Shown: positions 51,668 through 61,624, counted from the first letter of the stretch. The stretch: DNA of 64,000 bases from Pseudomonas sp. MH9.2 (GCF_034353875.1 NZ_CP133784.1:1736001-1800000); one strand, 5' to 3'. The notes: generated from the sequence alone by a model not told the origin. Numbers and translations: made by a program.

Positions 51668-53485
51668 TTATATTTGCTGCAGATGACCGTACAGCTTTGC
51701 GTACAGGCCGCCCTCGGCGATCAATTGGTGGTGGTCGCCCTCTTCGGCAACGCGTCCGCCATCGAACACCAGGACCCGATCTGCCTGTTTCACCGCTGAC
51801 AAGCGGTGGGCAATGATCAGGGTTGTCCGGCCGCTGAGGAAGTGCGCCAAGGCTTGGTGCAGGTTGTATTCAGTCGCTGCGTCGAGTGCCGAGGTGGCTT
51901 CGTCGAGAATCACCACTTTGGGGTCGGCCAAGACCATGCGCGCAATCGCCAGCCGCTGACGCTGACCACCGGACAAGCGCACGCCAGAACGCCCGACGAT
52001 GCTGTCCAGCCCCTGCGGCAGGGCGCTGATGGTGTCGTCGAGCTGGGCGATTTCCAGCGCACGCCAGCAGGCTTCATCGGTGCGCTCACGGCCCATGGTC
52101 AGGTTGGCGCGTACCGTGTCGTTGAACAACGCCGGATGCTGGAGCACCACCGCGACGTGTTCGCGCACGGTTTCCAGACCGATCTCCTGCTGGCTTGCGC
52201 CGCCAAACCGGATGCTGCCCGCTTGAGGCGTATACAGTCCCAGCAGCAATTGGACCAAAGTGCTTTTGCCACCACCACTGGCGCCTACAATCGCAACCTT
52301 CTCTCCTGGGGCAATCGACAGGTTCAATTGATCCAGCACCAGTTCTTCGCCATACCCAAAACTCAGGCCACGCACCTCGATATCGACCGTTTCCCGCCCC
52401 GTGAACGGGTCTGTACCGCCAGGGTATTGCGGCTCATCGGCGCGCGCCAGCAACTGATTGATGCGGGTCAGCGCTCCGCCTGCGGCGTAGTAGGCGTATT
52501 GCAGATTGAGTAGTTGTTCCACCGGGCCGATCATGAACCACAGGTAGCTGAACACCGCGAGCATCTGGCCGATGGACAGGTCGGAAAACAATACGGTGAG
52601 CATCGCTGCCGCGCGGAAGATATCAATGCCGAACTGGAACAGCAGCCCGCTGGCCCGGCTTGAAGCATCGCTTTTCCATTGGGAGGCGATGGCGTAGTTG
52701 CGAACCTCTTGCGCCCGCACCCCCAGGCGCCCCAGAAAGAAGCCCTGGCGATTGCCGGCACGCACTTCCTGAATCGCATCCAGGGTTTCGGTCAGCGCCT
52801 GGGTGAAGCGAGAGGTGCTGTCGTTCTCGAGTTTTTTCAGGTGTTTGACCCGCTTGCCCAACTGCACCGTGGCGTAAATCACCAACGGGTTGAACAGCAG
52901 GATCAGCAGCGCCAACTGCCAATGCATCCAGACCAGAATGGCGGCGGTGCCGGTCAGGGTGAGCGTGGCGACGAGGAAACGGCTCAGGGTTTCGCCAACG
53001 AATTTGTCCAGGGTGTCGAGGTCGGTCACCAAATGCGTGGTGACCGTGCCGCTGCCCAGACTTTCGTACTCGCTGAGGGAGATGCGTTTGAGGCGCTCGA
53101 TCAGACGTATCCGAATGCGGTAAACGATGTCCTTGGCCAGCCGGGCAAACAGGCGCGCCTGCAGCACATTGAACACCAACGCCCCCAGGCGCAGGGCAAA
53201 CGTCACCAGCAACATCAGGCCGATGTAGCCCACCGCCTTATGCAGGCTGTCGGGCAGCAGGTGGTTCATGAATTTAAGCGCTGAATCGCCATGCCCGAGC
53301 AGCACTTCATCGACCAGCAAGGGCAGGAGCAAGGGGATTGGCACACTGCACAAGGTCGCCAGCACAGCCACGCCGTTGGCGATCCACAATGCCTTTTTAT
53401 GATGAAGTGCCAGACGGCGAATTTCGGCCCAGCTTAGTCGATCAATACGAGGTGCAGCTTCAGGCAGGCTCGGTTGCTCATGCAC
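51668..53485 (-). CDS. ABC exporter, fused permease/ATPase (MsbA/LmrA type)
   Basis: 605 residues, half-transporter. Six membrane segments lie in about residues 30-320. The ATPase domain has Walker A GASGGGKSTLVQLLL, Q-loop VVLQHPALFND, signature RLSGGQRQRLAIARMVL, Walker B VVILDEATSALDAAT and the switch His in IIAHRLSAV. It should work as a homodimer exporting a lipid, peptide or drug. Substrate unknown. The start overlaps the end of the DsbA-family gene by 8 nt, so the two genes are probably co-transcribed. Confidence 0.92.
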   Translation of the reverse strand: MHEQPSLPEAAPRIDRLSWAEIRRLALHHKKALWIANGVAVLATLCSVPIPLLLPLLVDEVLLGHGDSALKFMNHLLPDSLHKAVGYIGLMLLVTFALRLGALVFNVLQARLFARLAKDIVYRIRIRLIERLKRISLSEYESLGSGTVTTHLVTDLDTLDKFVGETLSRFLVATLTLTGTAAILVWMHWQLALLILLFNPLVIYATVQLGKRVKHLKKLENDSTSRFTQALTETLDAIQEVRAGNRQGFFLGRLGVRAQEVRNYAIASQWKSDASSRASGLLFQFGIDIFRAAAMLTVLFSDLSIGQMLAVFSYLWFMIGPVEQLLNLQYAYYAAGGALTRINQLLARADEPQYPGGTDPFTGRETVDIEVRGLSFGYGEELVLDQLNLSIAPGEKVAIVGASGGGKSTLVQLLLGLYTPQAGSIRFGGASQQEIGLETVREHVAVVLQHPALFNDTVRANLTMGRERTDEACWRALEIAQLDDTISALPQGLDSIVGRSGVRLSGGQRQRLAIARMVLADPKVVILDEATSALDAATEYNLHQALAHFLSGRTTLIIAHRLSAVKQADRVLVFDGGRVAEEGDHHQLIAEGGLYAKLYGHLQQI

Positions 53486-54113
53486 AGGCAGCGCGCTCCA
53501 GCCAACGGCCGAGCAACGGAGCTAATTGGTCAAGAGGTTGATAACCGTTGGTCAGTAACGCCAACTGACCGTTGCGCTCGGCGAGCAACGTCGGAAAACC
53601 GGCGATGCCCAGATCCTGTACCCAGGTGAAATCCGCTGCCGTGGCCGCGCGCTGTTCAAGACTGTCGAACGCTTCAGCAAATTCGATTCGGGGCAAACCG
53701 GCCTGTTCCGCCAGCTCCACCAGAACCGAGGCGCGGGTCACATCGCGGCCTTCGACGTAGAACGCCTGCTGAATCAATTTGACCAGCGTCCAGGCGCTCT
53801 CCGGATCGAGGTCTCGCGCCGCGACCAGTGCGCGGCAAGCCGGCTCGGTGTCGTAGACAAAACCGTCCGGCAGCGCGCCCTCAAAACGAAATGGCTGACC
53901 GGTGGTGTTCGCCACCGCTTGCCAGTGTTCGAGGATATAACGCTTCGTGGTGGGTTCCAGCGCGGCACCGCTGCCCGTGCGCAACCCACCCGCTACCAGA
54001 TGCAATGCAACGCCCGCCGCTTTCGCCTGCTGCACCAGAGCCTCGGCCACCGGAGCAAAGCCCCAGCACCATGAGCACATGGGGTCCATCACGTAGAGCA
54101 GGCGGGCTTGCAT
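53478..54113 (-). CDS. DsbA-family oxidoreductase, FrnE-like, cytoplasmic
   Basis: 211 residues, DsbA-like thioredoxin fold with helical insert. The redox site is at the N-terminus, DPMCSWCWGFAPV (Cys13 and Cys16, CSWC), and the cis-Pro loop is LGIAGFPTLLAE. No signal peptide is present, so it acts in the cytoplasm, like FrnE/HCCA isomerase-like proteins. The partner is unknown. It overlaps the ABC exporter start by 8 nt and is 3 nt from trhO. Confidence 0.88.
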   Translation of the reverse strand: MQARLLYVMDPMCSWCWGFAPVAEALVQQAKAAGVALHLVAGGLRTGSGAALEPTTKRYILEHWQAVANTTGQPFRFEGALPDGFVYDTEPACRALVAARDLDPESAWTLVKLIQQAFYVEGRDVTRASVLVELAEQAGLPRIEFAEAFDSLEQRAATAADFTWVQDLGIAGFPTLLAERNGQLALLTNGYQPLDQLAPLLGRWLERAACA

Positions 54114-54116
54114 GTC

Positions 54117-55055
54117 TCAGGCCTCTGTTGGCAGTCGGTAGTTGCGACCAATCGGGTGCGGTTGATTGCGTGCCTTGGCCAATTCGATCTGCTTTTGCCG
54201 ATCAATGGCGCTGCGGCGGGTCTTCTCGCTTAATTTATCCCAGCAGTGCGGGCAACTGATACCCGGTGCGTAGTGTTCGCTGGCACGGTCCTCAACGCTG
54301 ATCGGGGTCCGACAGGCGTGGCACTGATCGTAATCGCCTTCGCTCAAGTCGTGGCGCACGGTGACGCGGTTGTCAAAAACGAAGCAGTCACCACGCCATA
54401 AGCTGTCTTGCTGCGGTACTTGCTCAAGGTATTTGAGGATGCCGCCCTTGAGATGATAGACCTCATCGAAGCCCTGACCGAGCATGTAGCTCGAGGCTTT
54501 TTCGCAGCGAATGCCACCCGTGCAAAACATGGCGACTTTCTTGTGCTTGGCTGGGTCGAAGTGGGCTTTGATGTAGTCCGGAAACTCGCGAAAACTGGTG
54601 GTTTTCGGATCGATGGCGCCTTCGAAGGTGCCAATCGAGACTTCGTAATCATTGCGGGTGTCGATCAGCAGGACTTCCGGATCGCTGATCAGCGCGTTCC
54701 AGTTTTCCGGATCGACGTAGGTGCCGACACTCTTGTTCGGGTCGACGCCTTCGACGCCCAAGGTGACGATTTCTTTCTTGAGTTTGACCTTGGTGCGATA
54801 GAACGGCTGATCATCGCAGTACGATTCTTTGTGATCGATATCGATCATGCGTGGATCGTTTTTCAACCAGGCCATCAAGCCGTCGATGCCTTCGCGGGTA
54901 CCGGAAACGGTGCCGTTGATGCCTTCTTCAGCGATAAGCAGGGTGCCTTTGATGCCGTTATCGACCATCGCCTGCAACAGCGGCTCGCGCAGGGCGACGT
55001 AATCGGTGAGGGTGACGAATTTATACAAAGCCGCCACGACAATCTTTTGATTCAT
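54117..55055 (-). CDS. trhO: tRNA uridine(34) hydroxylase TrhO (rhodanese family)
   Basis: 312 residues. An N-terminal acylphosphatase-like part ([20 protein letters not shown]) is followed by a rhodanese domain with [19 protein letters not shown] and the catalytic Cys in [19 protein letters not shown]-terminal Cys-rich segment ([10 protein letters not shown] ... [10 protein letters not shown]) follows. TrhO (YceA) hydroxylates U34 of certain tRNAs to ho5U using O2. The start at 55055 ([13 protein letters not shown]) has GGAGACG 7 nt upstream; the frame runs to 55145 across a terminator hairpin, which is not credible as coding. Confidence 0.93.
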   Translation of the reverse strand: MNQKIVVAALYKFVTLTDYVALREPLLQAMVDNGIKGTLLIAEEGINGTVSGTREGIDGLMAWLKNDPRMIDIDHKESYCDDQPFYRTKVKLKKEIVTLGVEGVDPNKSVGTYVDPENWNALISDPEVLLIDTRNDYEVSIGTFEGAIDPKTTSFREFPDYIKAHFDPAKHKKVAMFCTGGIRCEKASSYMLGQGFDEVYHLKGGILKYLEQVPQQDSLWRGDCFVFDNRVTVRHDLSEGDYDQCHACRTPISVEDRASEHYAPGISCPHCWDKLSEKTRRSAIDRQKQIELAKARNQPHPIGRNYRLPTEA

Positions 55056-55100
55056 GCTGCGTCTCCAGGTGGGTGCTCTCGCAAAGAGCCGACCCGATGC

Positions 55101-55131
55101 AAAAAAAACGCGCCGGCTAATGCGGCGCGTT
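55101..55131 (-). terminator. Rho-independent terminator just upstream of trhO
   Basis: Minus strand: AACGCGCCG, loop CATTAGC, CGGCGCGTT, then TTTTTT. A perfect 9-bp GC-rich stem. It ends 46 nt before the trhO start and 317 nt after the bolA stop. It could end the bolA transcript or act as an attenuator in the trhO leader. Confidence 0.85.
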
Positions 55132-55265
55132 GTGGATTCTAACAAAACTGCAGAGGCATGGCTTGTTTCAGGTCATCGCGTGCGACCCGATTGGACCCGA
55201 GTCTGATACTGTCCGTCGGAGTCTTCTGTCAAACAACCTATAACCATCTGAAATATAAGATCATT

Positions 55266-55425
55266 TGTAGGAGCTGACCTGTCTGCGAATAAGCCCGACA
55301 CGGGCTTCCGGCGGGTTTGGGTTTGACCCTGCAGCCATGATCTGGATCGAGCGGCAGCAGGTAAACCGCGTTGAATGGTCTTCGCAGCGGGACGCGTAGT
55401 GACAAGTCAACTCCCACGCCGGGCA
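55266..55425. repeat. BIME pair between bolA and trhO
   Basis: Forward REP GTAGGAGCTGACCTGTCTGC at 55267, then the spacer with GACCCTGCAGCCATGATCTG, shared with the 28-kb repeats. The inverted REP at about 55380-55420 is interrupted by CGGGACGCGTAGT (55388-55400), between TTCGCAG and GACAAGTCAACTCC. The remaining 55146-55265 has no gene. Confidence 0.85.
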
Positions 55426-55447
55426 GAAGCGCGACAGCAACGATCTG

Positions 55448-55759
55448 TCAGTGTTTGCTACCACCGGCGCAGGTCGGTGAATCTGGGGCCGCGCCGGTTT
55501 TCGCCCATTCTTCAGGCGTGTAGGTGTGCAGCGCCAGAGCGTGGAACTCGCTCATCAAATCACCCAGCGTGGCGTAAACCTTCTGGTGACGCTTGACTGC
55601 ATTCAACCCGGCGAACTGATCACTGACCAGTACCGCCTTGAAGTGGGTCTGCAGACCACGGCTGTGCATGTGGCTTTCATCAAGCACTTGCAGATGCTGC
55701 GGCTGCAAGGCGGCCAAAGCCGCCTCGATTCGCTGTTGCATGGTCATGTCTGCCTTCAT
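55448..55759 (-). CDS. bolA: BolA family protein
   Basis: 103 residues. The BolA fold is seen in RIEAALAALQPQHLQVLDES, HMHSRGLQTHFKAVLVSDQF and NAVKRHQKVYATLGDLMSEF, with HALALHTYTPEEW at the end and a short Cys-containing tail. BolA proteins bind glutaredoxin with an iron-sulfur cluster and affect morphology and stress response. Met at residue 4 or 6 are alternative starts. It is 15 nt after the DUF2059 gene, the typical Pseudomonas pairing. Confidence 0.9.
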   Translation of the reverse strand: MKADMTMQQRIEAALAALQPQHLQVLDESHMHSRGLQTHFKAVLVSDQFAGLNAVKRHQKVYATLGDLMSEFHALALHTYTPEEWAKTGAAPDSPTCAGGSKH

Positions 55760-55774
55760 TTACGCCAACTGCGC

Positions 55775-56305
55775 TTATGGCTTTTTGGCCGGAGCAGCAG
55801 GAGCAACGGCTTTTGCCGGTTCCAGTTCTGCGGTCATGTCAGCCAGCAATTTGTTGACGACAGGCACTGCGCTTTCCAGTTTGCCCTGGGTCAATTGAGC
55901 CGACTGCTGAGTCAGTTCAGGCATCTTGGTCAGCACTTTCTTGCCCAATGGGGACTGATAGAACGCGACCAGATCCTTCAACTCGCTTTCGGTGAAGTTG
56001 GCGGTGTAGAGCTTGACCATGTCTGGCTTGAGCTTGTCCCAGCCGATAGCGCGGTCCAGGGCTGCGTTGGCTTTGGCCTGATAGGTCTCAAGCAGGGCCT
56101 TTTTCGACTCAGGGGCTTTGGTTTCGGCAAAGCGCTGCTGGAACATTTGCTGCACTTGCATGTAAACCGGTGTGCCCAGTTTGTCGGCATGAGCCAGCTT
56201 CAGGAATGTTTCAGCACTGGCGTTGTGGCTGGCGGTGTCGGCAAAAACCTGGCCGCTGGCGCATACCAGAGCAACCGCGGTACAGATGGCACGAAGACGG
56301 GTCAT
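55775..56305 (-). CDS. DUF2059 exported protein
   Basis: 176 residues. Signal peptide about 1-22 (LRAICTAVALVCASGQVFA, cleavage near VFAD). The mature part has the helical DUF2059 signature: FTESELKDLVAFYQSPLGKK, then VLTKMPELTQQSAQLTQGKL. A low-complexity Ala/Pro/Lys tail (AKAVAPAAPAKKP) ends it. Periplasmic; function unknown. Co-directional with bolA and in the fumC neighbourhood, as in other pseudomonads. Confidence 0.88.
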   Translation of the reverse strand: MTRLRAICTAVALVCASGQVFADTASHNASAETFLKLAHADKLGTPVYMQVQQMFQQRFAETKAPESKKALLETYQAKANAALDRAIGWDKLKPDMVKLYTANFTESELKDLVAFYQSPLGKKVLTKMPELTQQSAQLTQGKLESAVPVVNKLLADMTAELEPAKAVAPAAPAKKP

Positions 56306-56478
56306 CGAGTTTCCTTATCATCTAGCAGGCGAGGCAGAACCCCAAGACCGGTCATTCTGCGCCCATGTCTGCTTACGGCTCAACCCCCGACTGGCGAGCG
56401 GTTAAAAACGGAGCTTAGGGAACCCAACCCGGTTAACTGAGCCTAAACTTCGCAATCAGACCTTAAGGAGTGAGCCCG

Positions 56479-57873
56479 ATGAGCCGTATCGAGACCGACA
56501 GCATTGGCCAGATAGACGTACCTGACGATGCTTACTGGGGGGCACAGACTCAACGCTCACTGATCAATTTCGCGATTGGCAACGAGCGTATGCCGCTGGC
56601 CGTGTTGCACGCCCTGGCGCTGATCAAGAAAGCCGCCGCGCGGGTCAACAACCGCAACGGCGACCTGCCTGTCGACATCGCGCGCTTGATCGAACAATCG
56701 GCTGACGAGGTACTCAGCGGTCAGTTGGACGAGCAATTCCCCTTGGTGGTCTGGCAGACCGGCAGCGGCACCCAGAGCAATATGAATGTCAACGAGGTGA
56801 TCGCCGGCCGCGCTAACGAGCTGGCCGGCAAAGGGCGCGGCGGCAAGGCGCCGGTGCACCCCAACGACCATGTGAACCGCTCCCAGAGCTCCAACGATTG
56901 TTTCCCGACGGCGATGCACATTGCGGCGGCGCAGGCGGTTCAAGAGCATCTGCTACCCGCGATTGCCGAGTTGTCTGGCGGGCTCGCCGAACAATCGGCG
57001 CGACACATGAAGCTGGTCAAAACCGGGCGCACCCACCTGATGGATGCCACACCGATCACCTTCGGCCAGGAGCTCTCGGCGTATGTCGCACAGCTCGATT
57101 ACGCCACACGGGCAATTCGCAATGCATTGCCTGCCGTGTGTGAACTGGCTCAAGGCGGCACCGCTGTCGGTACTGGCCTGAACTCGCCACACGGGTTCGC
57201 CGAAGCGATTGCCGCCGAACTGGCTGCCCTTTCCGGTCTGCCGTTTGTTACTGCGCCGAACAAATTTGCCGCGCTGGCCGGTCATGAGCCGCTGACCACG
57301 TTATCGGGCGCCCTGAAAACCCTGGCCGTGACCCTGATGAAAATCGCCAATGACCTGCGCCTGTTAAGTTCTGGACCCCGTGCCGGGCTGGCCGAAGTGA
57401 GGCTCCCGGCCAATGAACCCGGCAGTTCGATCATGCCCGGCAAGGTCAACCCGACTCAGTGCGAGGCATTGTCGATGCTGGCCTGTCAGGTGCTGGGCAA
57501 TGACGTAGCCATCGGCTTCGCGGCCAGTCAGGGCCATCTACAATTGAACGTGTTCAAGCCGGTGATCATCCACAACCTGCTGCAATCGATTCGTCTGCTG
57601 GGTGATGGTTGCAGCAATTTCCAACAGCATTGCGTTGCCGGCATGGAACCAGATGCCACGAAAATGGCGGAACACCTGGAGCGCGGTTTGATGCTGGTAA
57701 CAGCACTGAACCCCCATATCGGCTACGACAAATCGGCGCAGATCGCCAAGAAAGCCTACAGCGAGGGACTGACCTTGCGCGAAGCGGCCCTGGCATTGGG
57801 TTATCTGACCGAAGAACAGTTCGACGCCTGGGTGCGTCCGGAAAATATGCTGGAGGCAGGCAGCAATGGGTGA
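56479..57873 (+). CDS. fumC: Class II fumarate hydratase FumC
   Basis: 464 residues. Lyase-1 signature [15 protein letters not shown], substrate sites [14 protein letters not shown] and [14 protein letters not shown], and [14 protein letters not shown] with the catalytic His. It hydrates fumarate to malate and needs no iron, which suits oxidative stress or iron limitation. The start at ATG 56479 ([10 protein letters not shown]) is placed 8 nt after AAGGAG; a GTG at 56470 is in frame but too close to the ribosome site. It overlaps the next gene by 8 nt. Confidence 0.95.
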   Translation: MSRIETDSIGQIDVPDDAYWGAQTQRSLINFAIGNERMPLAVLHALALIKKAAARVNNRNGDLPVDIARLIEQSADEVLSGQLDEQFPLVVWQTGSGTQSNMNVNEVIAGRANELAGKGRGGKAPVHPNDHVNRSQSSNDCFPTAMHIAAAQAVQEHLLPAIAELSGGLAEQSARHMKLVKTGRTHLMDATPITFGQELSAYVAQLDYATRAIRNALPAVCELAQGGTAVGTGLNSPHGFAEAIAAELAALSGLPFVTAPNKFAALAGHEPLTTLSGALKTLAVTLMKIANDLRLLSSGPRAGLAEVRLPANEPGSSIMPGKVNPTQCEALSMLACQVLGNDVAIGFAASQGHLQLNVFKPVIIHNLLQSIRLLGDGCSNFQQHCVAGMEPDATKMAEHLERGLMLVTALNPHIGYDKSAQIAKKAYSEGLTLREAALALGYLTEEQFDAWVRPENMLEAGSNG

Positions 57874-58480
57874 TCCGAAAAGCGGCGCCACTCCACTGGA
57901 AGGGGACGGCAAACGCATCCTGATGATTTTTGGTACGCCGAAAACCATCAGCCTCTGCCACGCATTGGGCGAAGCATATGCCCGAGGCGCACGCAGCGAG
58001 GGGCATGTGGTGCGGATGCTCAAATTGGGTGAGTTGGAGTTCGATCCGGTGCTGCGTTATGGCTATGAACAGAGCCAAACCCTGGAGCCAGATCTGCTGG
58101 AGGCTCAACGACAGATTCATTGGGCCCAACACGTGGTGTTTGTTTACCCCATCTGGTGGGGTGGCCTACCAGCGTTGCTCAGCGGTTTTTTCGACCGGGT
58201 ATTTTTACCCGGATTTGCGTTCAAGGCCCATGGTCGCAAACACCCTTCGAACGAGCTGCTCAGGGGGCGCACCTCCGAGATATTGGTGACCATGGACACC
58301 CCGCCGCGCTACTTTCGCTGGGTCTATGGCGCCCCGGCGCACCGGCAGTTGGTGCGTACGATTCTGGATTTTTGCGGGATCAAAAACCAACGCTTGAAAG
58401 AGTTCGGCCCGGTGCACAGCTCGTCTGAAGAGCAACGACAGAAGTGGTTGCGAGAAGCTGAACAGTTGGGCCGGGTTTAG
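57866..58480 (+). CDS. NAD(P)H:quinone oxidoreductase, flavodoxin-like (KefF/MdaB group)
   Basis: 204 residues. [20 protein letters not shown] at the start, and the flavodoxin_2 signature [23 protein letters not shown]- or FAD-dependent two-electron quinone reductase, cytoplasmic. The start overlaps fumC by 8 nt, suggesting co-translation under the same stress control. The usual KefF histidine-rich pattern is absent, so the exact subgroup is open. Confidence 0.85.
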   Translation: MGDPKSGATPLEGDGKRILMIFGTPKTISLCHALGEAYARGARSEGHVVRMLKLGELEFDPVLRYGYEQSQTLEPDLLEAQRQIHWAQHVVFVYPIWWGGLPALLSGFFDRVFLPGFAFKAHGRKHPSNELLRGRTSEILVTMDTPPRYFRWVYGAPAHRQLVRTILDFCGIKNQRLKEFGPVHSSSEEQRQKWLREAEQLGRV

Positions 58481-58538
58481 GAGGCGGCTTTTTCGGGAAG
58501 CCTTCACGAAAGGACCAACACGCCCCACCTGATACCGA

Positions 58539-59498
58539 TCAAACCCCGGCTATCCTGGCCCGCCGTGCCCGCAAGCCCGCCATCAACGACGGACCGAGGG
58601 CCGTGAGGGCTGAGCCGAGCACCACCAACACCGCACCGCTGTAGCCCAACCCATTGATGTCTTCGGCCTGGACATAATCAGGCCATAACCAGGCGGCGGT
58701 CGCCACGGAAGCAAAGGTCACCAACGGCGTAATCGCCAACGTCGCACTCACCCGAGACGCTTCCCAATGGGCCAGCGCTTCGGCGAAAGCACCATACGCC
58801 ACCAGCGTGTTCAGGCAGCAGGCCAGCAATAACCAACCTTGCAACGGACTCAGCTGTAACGCCTCCATCGGATGCGCCCACGGCGTCACCAACAGTGCGC
58901 AGAACAGGTAAATCACCATCATCACTTGCAGTGAGTTCCACACCGTCAACAATTGCTTCTGGCTCAAGCCATAAAACGCCCAGACAGCCGACGCCAGCAG
59001 CACCGTGAGAATCCCGGCCGTGTAGTCGCCCAACGAGGTCAGCAACTCGATCAGCCGCTGGTTGAAGAACAGGCCAAAGCCGATCAGCAGGACCAGTAAG
59101 CCTACCCCCTGCCCCAGACTGAAACGCTCCTTGAACAGGAAAATACTGCTGATCAGCAGCAGGACCGGCCCCATCTGGATCACCAGCTGTGTGGTGCCGG
59201 GACTGAGCATTTTAAGGCCGATCAAATACAGCACGTAGTTGCCCACCAACCCGCACACCGCAAGCGCCACGAGCCCTTTGCCCTTTCGCCCCAGCACGTT
59301 GAAACTTGGCAGGCGCCCCACCGATGCCAGCCAGATAAACAGCAGCGAGCCGGAAACCAGTAGCCGAAACCAGGTCACCGTGACCGGATCCATCACTTGC
59401 AATACTTGCTTGAGCTTGACCGGCAGGATGCCCCACAGCACCGCGGTCACCAACGCCAGTGACAGGCCGTACAACCAGCGTCCAGAAGAGACATGCAT
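58539..59498 (-). CDS. EamA/DMT-family transporter
   Basis: 319 residues with ten predicted membrane segments forming two EamA halves. Segments such as ALVTAVLWGILPVKLKQVL, WFRLLVSGSLLFIWLASV, and in the second half LLASAVWAFYGLSQKQLL and LALITPLVTF-like ATLAITPLVTFASVATA are seen. Such proteins export amino acids or other small metabolites. Substrate not identifiable. Convergent with the quinone reductase gene; own promoter expected in 59499-59730. Confidence 0.88.
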   Translation of the reverse strand: MHVSSGRWLYGLSLALVTAVLWGILPVKLKQVLQVMDPVTVTWFRLLVSGSLLFIWLASVGRLPSFNVLGRKGKGLVALAVCGLVGNYVLYLIGLKMLSPGTTQLVIQMGPVLLLISSIFLFKERFSLGQGVGLLVLLIGFGLFFNQRLIELLTSLGDYTAGILTVLLASAVWAFYGLSQKQLLTVWNSLQVMMVIYLFCALLVTPWAHPMEALQLSPLQGWLLLACCLNTLVAYGAFAEALAHWEASRVSATLAITPLVTFASVATAAWLWPDYVQAEDINGLGYSGAVLVVLGSALTALGPSLMAGLRARRARIAGV

Positions 59499-59730
59499 CG
59501 CAGATAATCCTATAAACGAGCCGTGAAAAGGCAGTACAGCAGAGCCGCTATTCTAGACGCGGTTTGGCCTGCGACACAGGGACAGTTGCGCGCAGAGATT
59601 TCCGGAAAGTGTGTTAATTGATGGCCGCCGGCCACTTATCCGATGTATTCCTGCCCGCTATTGGCAAGATTTAAACTAGGCTTTGTCCGCCACCACAGCT
59701 GTCCACTACGTCCAATCCCAGGAAACGACC

Positions 59731-59934
59731 ATGTTCGGAAAGCGCGCACAAGATCCAAACCCGACCGTCCACTACCGCTGTGATCGTGTTTCGCTGGTCA
59801 ATGGGCAGTACTTTTTCAGCACCCGGGAAAACACCCTGGAAGGCCCATTCCCAAGCCGCACCGATGCGGAGCGTGAAACCGATGCCTATATCCAGCGAAT
59901 GCAGCGGATCAAGGCAGAGCACAGTCCTCACTGA
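59731..59934 (+). CDS. DUF6316-type small protein
   Basis: 67 residues from ATG 59731 with AGGAAA about 6 nt upstream. Sequence pattern HYRCDRVSLVNGQYFFSTRE and EGPFPSRTDAERETDAYIQR suggests a small single-domain cytoplasmic protein. It matches, as I recall, the family of short Pseudomonas proteins now called DUF6316. Function unknown. It converges on the DTW gene with 11 nt between stops. Confidence 0.75.
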   Translation: MFGKRAQDPNPTVHYRCDRVSLVNGQYFFSTRENTLEGPFPSRTDAERETDAYIQRMQRIKAEHSPH

Positions 59935-59945
59935 ACGGCTGATGC

Positions 59946-60551
59946 TCAAAGATGGTTGCGCTGATAGGTGTCCTCGCCCATCGCTGCAATTTGCCCGTCG
60001 ATCAGGGCCTCGAAAGGCCGCAATAGCGCGTCGAACGTTTTTGGCGCCTCCAACGTCTGCAATGCCTGGACAATGGCTTCTACTGTCGACAACGCACCCG
60101 GCCCCGGCGCTTTACGCAGTCGATAGCGTGAAGGCACGGTTTGCGCCAGGGTCACCCGGGGCAAGGCCGCCAGCAGTGGATTGAGGTGCAGTAACTTGCG
60201 CGCCTTGCGCCAGGTGCCGTCCGGTACGACCAACAACATCGACATACTTCCCGTCTCACCGCCTTCGCTCCGGTAAGCCTCCAACGGCTGCGCATCGTCG
60301 GCGGGGAACAGCAGCCTTGCCTGATAACCGGGCGGGTTCAGTAGTGCAGGCAAGTCATCGAATACTTCCCCCACAATCAATTCGGCATTGTTCAGCCCAA
60401 GCGCCGCCAGCCGTGCGGTGTTCAGGGCGTGATTGACTTCGCTCGGGTGCTGCAAAATCAGCACCCGGGTGCGACTGTCGAGTTGCGGGATCAGCGCGCA
60501 CAGGCAATGAGTTTCAGGTCGCAGGCAGCGGGCGCATTGGGCGCGGGACAT
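59946..60551 (-). CDS. tapT: DTW-domain tRNA-uridine aminocarboxypropyltransferase (TapT-like)
   Basis: 201 residues. N-terminal zinc-type cysteines (CARCLRPETHCLCALIP), LQHPSEVNHALNTARLA, and the DTW motif VPDGTWRKARKLLHLNP. The later PSRYRLRKAPGPGALSTVEA is also typical. DTW proteins transfer the aminocarboxypropyl group of SAM to uridine, making acp3U47 in tRNA. Start with GAGGAG 7 nt upstream. It is 10 nt downstream of the LysR gene, so likely co-transcribed, though function seems unrelated. Confidence 0.88.
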   Translation of the reverse strand: MSRAQCARCLRPETHCLCALIPQLDSRTRVLILQHPSEVNHALNTARLAALGLNNAELIVGEVFDDLPALLNPPGYQARLLFPADDAQPLEAYRSEGGETGSMSMLLVVPDGTWRKARKLLHLNPLLAALPRVTLAQTVPSRYRLRKAPGPGALSTVEAIVQALQTLEAPKTFDALLRPFEALIDGQIAAMGEDTYQRNHL

Positions 60552-60561
60552 GGTGTTCTCC

Positions 60562-61455
60562 TCAGCTCTGATTGAGCTGTGCCTTGAGCAAGTCGCGGAA
60601 AGTCTGGATCAACGGTTCGCGACTGCGCCCACGGCGCACGATCATCGAGAACGGCGCCTGGTAGCCGAACGTCGCTGGCAACAAGACCCGCAGATGACCG
60701 GAGTCTGCCCAGGCTTGCGCGTAATGCTCCGGCAGGTAGCCAATATAGGCGCCGGACAGCACCAGAATCAGCTGTGCTTCCATACTTTCCACGGTCGCGG
60801 CGCTGTGCTTGAAACCATGCCGCGCCAGCTCGGCCTGGCTCCAATAACCACGCCCGACCATGCGCTGCTGAGTGATGACTTGCTCGGGGATGCGCCGCTC
60901 GGTAAACAATGGGTGGCGATTGCTGCAATACAGCCAGTGTTGCTCGCGGTACAACGGCTGATAGACCAGCCCACTCATGCGCGTGGAGAAGGCGCCAATG
61001 GCCAGATCGAGGCGATTGTCCTGCACGCCGAGCTGCAATTCGTAGGGACTCATCACTGACAAGTGCAGATGCACCGCCGGATACTCATGACTGTAGGCGC
61101 CAATGGCTTCGGCGAACGGCAGTGCGCGATCACTGACGGTGGAGTCGATTACCCCGAGGTTGAGCGTGCCACGCAGTTCGCCTTTGAGGGCGGCGGCGTA
61201 TTGCTCGAAATCCTCCAACTCGCCGAGCAGACGCAGGGTCTCCTGATGGAACAGCTCGCCCTTGCTGGTCAAGCTGAAACCGCCCCGCCCACGATGGCAC
61301 AACACCAGCCCCAAGGCCGCTTCGAGCTGACTCATGTAGGTGCTGATGGCCGAGGTCGACAAGTTGAGTTCCTGCTGAGCGCTGGCAAAACCCTGATGCC
61401 GCACCACGCTGACGAAGATGCGTAACAGTTTCAGGTCGGGTAACGCGTTGGCCAT
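60562..61455 (-). CDS. gbuR: LysR-family regulator, probably GbuR
   Basis: 297 residues. The N-terminal winged HTH (LLRIFVSVVRHQGFASAQQE, NLSTSAISTYMSQLEAALGL) and C-terminal effector domain are intact. It is divergent from gbuA. In P. aeruginosa the LysR gene at this position (gbuR) activates gbuA in response to guanidinobutyrate. Length and position agree, so the same role is inferred. Confidence 0.85.
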   Translation of the reverse strand: MANALPDLKLLRIFVSVVRHQGFASAQQELNLSTSAISTYMSQLEAALGLVLCHRGRGGFSLTSKGELFHQETLRLLGELEDFEQYAAALKGELRGTLNLGVIDSTVSDRALPFAEAIGAYSHEYPAVHLHLSVMSPYELQLGVQDNRLDLAIGAFSTRMSGLVYQPLYREQHWLYCSNRHPLFTERRIPEQVITQQRMVGRGYWSQAELARHGFKHSAATVESMEAQLILVLSGAYIGYLPEHYAQAWADSGHLRVLLPATFGYQAPFSMIVRRGRSREPLIQTFRDLLKAQLNQS

Positions 61456-61523
61456 GAGGGTTCCGGGTGATTAGCAGGAAGACACATATCCCCCTGTAGG
61501 AGCTATGTCACAGTTTAAGCGAT

Positions 61524-61536
61524 AGTTTAGAAAACT
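61524..61536. promoter_or_regulatory. Dyad in the gbuR-gbuA intergenic region, candidate LysR site
   Basis: AGTTT (61524-61528), AGA, AAACT (61532-61536), within a longer AT-rich stretch about 90 nt before gbuA. LysR proteins commonly bind T-N11-A dyads placed between divergent genes. A REP fragment (TGTAGGAGCT) sits near 61495. Assignment is by position and symmetry only. Confidence 0.35.
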
Positions 61537-61624
61537 CTGAACTAAGTATTTTGCCTCAGCGATTCTTTCAATCCTTTGTACTTTGCAAAATCCGCCTAAA
61601 TCACAACAACGATGAGGCAATCCC

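Noticed and set aside
55448..56440. 304-codon plus-strand ORF over bolA and the DUF2059 gene (55526-56440)
   Set aside because: Antisense to two supported genes, one with a signal peptide and one with BolA motifs.
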